From an uncultured Lachnospiraceae bacterium (GTDB lineage: Bacteria > Bacillota_A > Clostridia > Lachnospirales > Lachnospiraceae), in the NCBI GenBank assembly GCA_946630765.1, contig CAMOZF010000056.1, positions 1 through 8,920 on the forward strand: a DNA stretch of 8,920 bases, read 5' to 3'. The position numbers and the translations under genes are program-made. This document shows positions 5,566 through 8,920 of this stretch, in pieces (within the stretch, counting starts at the first letter, position 1; the number at the start of each line of letters is the position of its first letter). Under the pieces are notes generated by a model. That model had not been told where the DNA came from. It searched no databases and was given only the letters and a program-made list of their open reading frames with translations.

Positions 5566-8031
5566 TTACTGCTTTTTTTCCGTGATTTCAAGCGCTTCCT
5601 TCAGCAGCTGCTCCGCAAGCCCCTCCGTTTCCCGGAACACATTTACATAGCCGGAAAGGGATGAAGCCTTTGTCCTGAGGTCGCGGCTGTGGCCGCTGAT
5701 GTAGATTCTGCAGCTGCCGCGCCCGTTTTTGGCTTCCTGGATCATATTGGCGCCGGCGGAATTTCCGTCGAGCGCGAGGAGCACCGAGGGTCTTCTCTTG
5801 AAGATTTCGTAGCTGACGCTCTTATAGAGTCCAAGCCCGGCCTCCTCGATCGACACCCGCACAGAGACGCCCGATTCGAGGATTTTCTTCTTTTCCTTCA
5901 GGCTGACCGCGGCGGGCACGAAGGCGAAGATTTCAAATCTTCCCCGGTTTTCCTCGAGGATCAGCCGTTCGTAGCCCGACAGATGATGCCCGATGACAAA
6001 GAAGTACTTTTCGGGGTCCGCCTTCTCCATCAGATCCTTTACAAAATGGATAATTTCCTTCCGCGGCGTCGTGTGGTGCCTGTCGTTATTGAAGCTTCCG
6101 CCGAGTACGACAAGCGGGATTTTATCCGCGGGAAGTTCCCGGATCCGCTGAGAAAGCGCAGATTCTGCCCGCTCCTTCTGCTGAAGGGAAAGGGCGTCGA
6201 AGGCGGTGTCCCGGCAGGCCTCGATCTCACGCTTCAGATAGGCTTCATAGCAGCCCATGCCAAGCCGCCGGTCCAGCATCTCCTGCTTTTCTTCATAGGC
6301 CTCGAGACTCTTTTCAATCACGCGGTCTTCCGCCTTTTTCATCAGCAGCAGATCTTCTCTTGAAAGATCCAGCATGCGCTCCAGGGCGAGCTCCTCGTCG
6401 ATCGAATCTGTTCCGTAAAGCGCCCCGCCGTCTGTGCCCTGGACGCACATGACGCCCGCGTGCAGGTATTTTTTCAGCGGGTGCCGGTCGAGCGCGCTGA
6501 GGTTATTCAGCCGTACATTACTTGTGATCTGAAACTCCAGCACCGCGCCGCATTCCCGGATCTTTTGGATCAGCTTCTGTCCCTTTCTCGAGTCCAGATC
6601 GGCCGTGTAAAGGCCGTGGCCGATCCGAAGGTGCGGCATCTGCTGCCCCGGAAGAAGCGCATTCGTCACGCACTCCAGGCTGTTCATGACATTGTCTCTC
6701 AGGGAGTCATTTTCACCGGCATGGATGCGGATGACAAAGCCGGGCGCGTCTTTCGCGATCCGCACAATCTCGCGGATCAGCGGCGCCTGTTCCCGGATGT
6801 CCGTAATTTCTTCACCGACAATGTCCGAGCCCGCGACATAGGGATCGCAGGCGATCGCCTTCAGGATTCTCAGGCTTTCCTCGGCATTTTCCTGCTGCAC
6901 GCTGTCCCGGATGATCGTCAGCGGAATACGCCGGAAGGACGCGAGAAAACGCAGCATGACGCCGGTCTCCCGGTAGATTTTCGGCATGACCTCGTGGATC
7001 TCCGAAAGCACCTGCACGACGCGGTCGCCCTTCAGAAGCGAGGTGTCCGAGATCTCCGCGTAGCGGATGCCCTTTCTCTGATACTGCCGCGCGATCCACA
7101 GAAGCTTGTCCTGGAAAAGCGAATTTCCCGCATAGTCCGAAGAGCAGCTGTCCTTCATCATCTGTTCCAGGGTCTGCACAATGTCCGGGTCCGGAATCGA
7201 TCCGATGCCCGAGAGCTCCACGGGATGCGTGGAACGGGTTCCTTTCGTGAAGACGTAACGGTAGAGATAGACCTTCTCGAGATTCGTAAATACCGCCTGT
7301 CCGTCCTTCATGACCGCAAGAGAGGCGCGGATTCTCGGGATATTGTAGGCGGCGTCCCCGAGATTTTTCAGTATCAGATCCGCAAAATTGATCGTCGTAT
7401 TGTCATCGATCTTCCGGTCGAGATACTTTCCGGAAAGTCCCGAATTTTCAAAGGCCTTCGCAGCCTCTGCGCGCCGCCGAAGAAGCGTCCTGTTCTGCTC
7501 CTCACTGACCCTCAGGCCGAGCTTTCGGATATAGTACAGCGGATAACGGATCTCGTGGCGGATGCCGAGCGCGATCAGCACGTCCGGCGTCAGGTTCGCG
7601 TTCATATGCGTATGCAGGTCCGTCCGGAATTTGCAGTCCGCGAAGATATAGGTCTTCACCAGCGTCTTCCGAAAGTCCAGATTGTAGTCCTTGGTCTGCG
7701 ACATCAGGGTCTTACTGATTGCAGGAATCGAGGCCTTCCGCTCGATCGTCCCGTCCGGATAAATGTTCGCGACCTTCGTGTCACGGAGGCGGAAAACATA
7801 GACCTGTTCGTTGTCGTCATTTACATAACACGGAACCTGTCCCCGGATCACAAGAAGCCCCTGTTCATCCGTCGACAGGGGCAGTCCGCACATTCCGGCC
7901 AGGTTCCTGATCAGGTTCCCGGTGCCGTGGTTCGGGGTTCTCAGCACATAATTCATCTCGGATCCGTTCATGTCCAGATCCACGATGATATCTTTCTCTT
8001 TATCAAGATAAAAACAGCCGAAATAAGCCAT
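5566..8031 (-). CDS. Adenosine/AMP-deaminase-like metallohydrolase fused to a C-terminal SLOG-like domain
   Basis: An 821-residue, probably cytoplasmic protein. Residues 1-130 are an uncharacterised, strand-rich region. Residues 135-600 carry the adenosine deaminase-type metal-dependent barrel: H140-T-H142, GSDIVGEE (401-408, like the family's G-x-DLAG-x-E), HAGE at 437-440, GHG around H472, TSN at 503-505 and the metal-binding D534. These cover the metal ligands and catalytic Glu of the family, which removes the 6-amino group of adenine nucleosides or nucleotides. Where family members have Asp-Asp, this one has D534-G535-G536, so the substrate may differ. Residues 636-800 form a Rossmann-like domain with VLGGSFN, VIGHHLSGYE, FAFVPA and LLALDGNSAGAN, resembling SLOG (DprA/LOG) nucleotide-binding domains. 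Housekeeping adenosine deaminases have about 330-360 residues. The ATG at 8029-8031 has GGAGG five bases before it; an earlier in-frame TTG at 8070 has none. It follows the phosphatase by 45 bases. The deaminase fold is secure, the SLOG call moderate, the substrate unknown. Confidence 0.9.
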   Translation of the reverse strand: MAYFGCFYLDKEKDIIVDLDMNGSEMNYVLRTPNHGTGNLIRNLAGMCGLPLSTDEQGLLVIRGQVPCYVNDDNEQVYVFRLRDTKVANIYPDGTIERKASIPAISKTLMSQTKDYNLDFRKTLVKTYIFADCKFRTDLHTHMNANLTPDVLIALGIRHEIRYPLYYIRKLGLRVSEEQNRTLLRRRAEAAKAFENSGLSGKYLDRKIDDNTTINFADLILKNLGDAAYNIPRIRASLAVMKDGQAVFTNLEKVYLYRYVFTKGTRSTHPVELSGIGSIPDPDIVQTLEQMMKDSCSSDYAGNSLFQDKLLWIARQYQRKGIRYAEISDTSLLKGDRVVQVLSEIHEVMPKIYRETGVMLRFLASFRRIPLTIIRDSVQQENAEESLRILKAIACDPYVAGSDIVGEEITDIREQAPLIREIVRIAKDAPGFVIRIHAGENDSLRDNVMNSLECVTNALLPGQQMPHLRIGHGLYTADLDSRKGQKLIQKIRECGAVLEFQITSNVRLNNLSALDRHPLKKYLHAGVMCVQGTDGGALYGTDSIDEELALERMLDLSREDLLLMKKAEDRVIEKSLEAYEEKQEMLDRRLGMGCYEAYLKREIEACRDTAFDALSLQQKERAESALSQRIRELPADKIPLVVLGGSFNNDRHHTTPRKEIIHFVKDLMEKADPEKYFFVIGHHLSGYERLILEENRGRFEIFAFVPAAVSLKEKKKILESGVSVRVSIEEAGLGLYKSVSYEIFKRRPSVLLALDGNSAGANMIQEAKNGRGSCRIYISGHSRDLRTKASSLSGYVNVFRETEGLAEQLLKEALEITEKKQ

Positions 8032-8076
8032 TGATTCCTCCAGAAGACCCTTTCGGATCCCTATTTTCAAGCAGTT

Positions 8077-8628
8077 TCAGATCAGCCGGACAAGCCTGCA
8101 GTTTTCGATGCCTTCCTTCCAGAAATCACGGACCGGCCAGCGCTTGACCTGGCAGACAATGCTCGAGTTCATCGCGCCGTGTCCGACGATCAGAATGTCC
8201 TTGCCCTCGGAAAGCTTCGGATAGACCAGCTCCTCGAGAAATTCTCCGGTCCTTCTGAAAAGATCCTCCATGCTCTCCGCCCCCTCCGGCGGCTCCGTAT
8301 AATTCTCCGGGTCCAGGAAGAAGGGCTTCACCGGACAGTCCGGAATCTGGAAGCAGCGCACCAGGCCTTCGCAGACGCCGAAGCTCATCTCAATCAGCCG
8401 CGCATCCTCAATGATCGGAACCGCTCTGTCCCGAAGAAGGATCTCGGCCGTCTCCTTCGCGCGGCTCAGCGGGGAGCAGTAGCAGAGATCAAAATGCACA
8501 TCGAGACAGCTTTCCCTTGCGCGCTCCGCCATCTCCCGGCCTTCATCATTCAGGGGGATATCGGTTCTGCCCTGCAGTCTGTACTGATTGTTCCAGTCTG
8601 TTTTTCCGTGCCGGATAATATAAAGCAT
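8077..8628 (-). CDS. Histidine phosphatase superfamily protein (phosphoglycerate mutase-like)
   Basis: A 183-residue cytoplasmic phosphatase of the histidine phosphatase superfamily, branch 1. The active site is complete: RHG at 6-8 with H7 as the residue phosphorylated during the reaction, R56 in SPLSRAKETAE, the acid E80 in IEMSFGVCEG, and H150 in VGHGAMN. Bacterial members of this size act on many small phosphates (sugar phosphates, nucleotides, cobalamin precursors), so the substrate cannot be named. The ATG has GGAGG four bases before it. It is the first gene of a three-gene unit with the deaminase-SLOG gene (gap 45 bases) and the zinc-ribbon membrane protein. That context would fit removal of phosphate from a nucleotide before or after deamination, but this is inference. 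The promoter and a cre-like site lie about 85-125 bases upstream. Confidence 0.95.
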   Translation of the reverse strand: MLYIIRHGKTDWNNQYRLQGRTDIPLNDEGREMAERARESCLDVHFDLCYCSPLSRAKETAEILLRDRAVPIIEDARLIEMSFGVCEGLVRCFQIPDCPVKPFFLDPENYTEPPEGAESMEDLFRRTGEFLEELVYPKLSEGKDILIVGHGAMNSSIVCQVKRWPVRDFWKEGIENCRLVRLI

Positions 8629-8713
8629 AGCGCCTCCATAATCTCTTCAGCCCCTCATTCGAAATGCTTCGTCTTTGATTCAGTCATTTTTGTCAGGGTG
8701 CTGAATAATTTAC

Positions 8714-8742
8714 ATTGTCTCATAAAAGCGCCGACATTGCAA
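8714..8742 (-). promoter_or_regulatory. Candidate promoter of the phosphatase-deaminase-zinc ribbon unit
   Basis: On the minus strand TTGCAA (8737-8742) and GACAAT (8714-8719) are separated by exactly 17 bases, each matching the sigma-A consensus at four of six positions. It would give a leader of about 80 bases before the phosphatase start. In that leader I see no recognisable riboswitch or terminator. It is the best pair found in the 266-base divergent region but only moderate in strength, as expected if an activator or repressor acts here. Confidence 0.5.
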
Positions 8743-8752
8743 CCGTTTTCAT
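8736..8752 (-). promoter_or_regulatory. Candidate cre site (CcpA or other LacI-family operator)
   Basis: The minus-strand sequence ATGAAAACGGTTGCAAT matches the Bacillus cre consensus WTGNNARCGNWWWCAWW at 16 of 17 positions; the only deviation is G at position 13. It overlaps the -35 box of the minus-strand promoter, a position from which CcpA usually represses. It also lies about 90 bases before the predicted start of transcription of the divergent plus-strand gene, a distance compatible with activation. CcpA itself is not in the window, and another LacI-family regulator could use such a site. Confidence 0.5.
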
Positions 8753-8800
8753 CGGCAATCCGAAAAGAAAGCTTCCTGCGTCAAATCGCCACAAAAAGCC

Positions 8801-8829
8801 TTGAAAAAACGCGCGCCGCAGATTACAAT
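8801..8829 (+). promoter_or_regulatory. Sigma-A-type promoter for the divergent plus-strand gene
   Basis: TTGAAA (8801-8806) and TACAAT (8824-8829) are separated by 17 bases and match the consensus at four and five of six positions. It lies about 65 bases before the start codon at 8895. The predicted leader contains a small hairpin, GGCAG-ATT-CTGCC (8857-8869), and a 4-base AGCC/GGCT pairing (8876-8889) that would place the ribosome binding site in its loop. Both are short and may be accidental. Confidence 0.75.
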
Positions 8830-8894
8830 AGAATTGTCACCAAGAGTCCTTTACACGGCAGATTCTGCCTGAGAAAGCCGGAGGAGGCTGCATC

Positions 8895-8920
8895 ATGAAC
8901 GATGAAAATACCAAAAAAGA
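8895..8920 (+). CDS. Start of a divergent gene, product not identifiable (partial)
   Basis: Only the first eight codons are visible (MNDENTKK). The start is supported by a strong ribosome binding site, GGAGGAGG at 8880-8887, seven bases before the ATG, and by the promoter at 8801-8829. The short polar beginning shows no signal peptide or membrane segment so far and gives no clue to function. It is the only gene on the plus strand here and shares its upstream region with the phosphatase unit. Confidence 0.7.

Noticed and set aside
5566..8031. Calling the deaminase gene RdrB of a RADAR defence system
   Set aside because: RADAR needs the RdrA ATPase, which is not in the window, and the C-terminal SLOG-like domain and Asp-Gly-Gly active-site change are not features I know from RdrB. 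The resemblance in size and fold alone is not enough.
6460..8034. Long plus-strand open frame of 524 codons opposite the deaminase gene
   Set aside because: It is antisense to a gene with clear family motifs and a strong ribosome binding site. Its translation is rich in Arg, His and Asp with no recognisable domain, as expected of a GC-rich shadow frame.
8032..8070. An upstream TTG start that would add 13 residues to the deaminase
   Set aside because: No ribosome binding site precedes the TTG at 8070, whereas the ATG at 8031 has GGAGG at ideal distance.
8629..8713. Possible riboswitch or small RNA in the leader of the phosphatase gene
   Set aside because: Only a very short pairing (CATT/AATG) was found and no conserved riboswitch core was recognised; the leader is about 80 bases and seems unstructured.

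Overview
The window looks like a chromosomal segment of a moderately GC-rich member of the Bacillota, probably a Clostridia- or Erysipelotrichia-type anaerobe. The evidence is strong GGAGG ribosome binding sites a few bases before most starts, sigma-A-like promoters, a short Mrp protein with the cysteine-rich N-terminus common in clostridia, and a near-consensus CcpA-type cre site. The exact taxon cannot be read from the sequence. No rRNA, tRNA, CRISPR array, insertion sequence or phage gene was seen.

Layout. Seven of the eight genes lie on the minus strand and fall into two apparent transcription units. Unit 1 (about 8742 down to 4413) starts at a promoter at 8714-8742. It holds a histidine phosphatase (8077-8628), an 821-residue adenosine-deaminase-like protein with an uncharacterised N-terminal region and a C-terminal SLOG-like Rossmannoid domain (5566-8031), and a membrane protein with a zinc ribbon and a long acidic linker (4454-5533). 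It ends at a clear intrinsic terminator (4413-4440). Unit 2 starts at a promoter with a perfect TATAAT (4361-4389). It holds the Fe-S carrier ATPase Mrp (3416-4264), an alpha/beta hydrolase fused to a polytopic membrane domain (1339-3348), a cation diffusion facilitator with an Asn-Asp/Asp-Asp metal site suggesting Mn2+ (155-1270), and the start of a MutT-type Nudix hydrolase that runs off the left edge (1-139). At the right edge a plus-strand gene begins divergently at 8895 behind a good promoter (8801-8829).

How they may work together. Unit 1 combines a phosphatase, a purine-deaminase-fold enzyme with a nucleotide-binding-type domain, and a membrane protein, so a nucleotide or nucleoside processing or signalling role is plausible. 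It recalls, but is not shown to be, nucleotide-centred conflict systems such as RADAR. A cre-like site overlapping the -35 of its promoter suggests control by carbon supply. Unit 2 reads as mixed metal, Fe-S and nucleotide-pool housekeeping plus an uncharacterised surface hydrolase.

The deaminase-SLOG gene and its operon are the part most worth following up.
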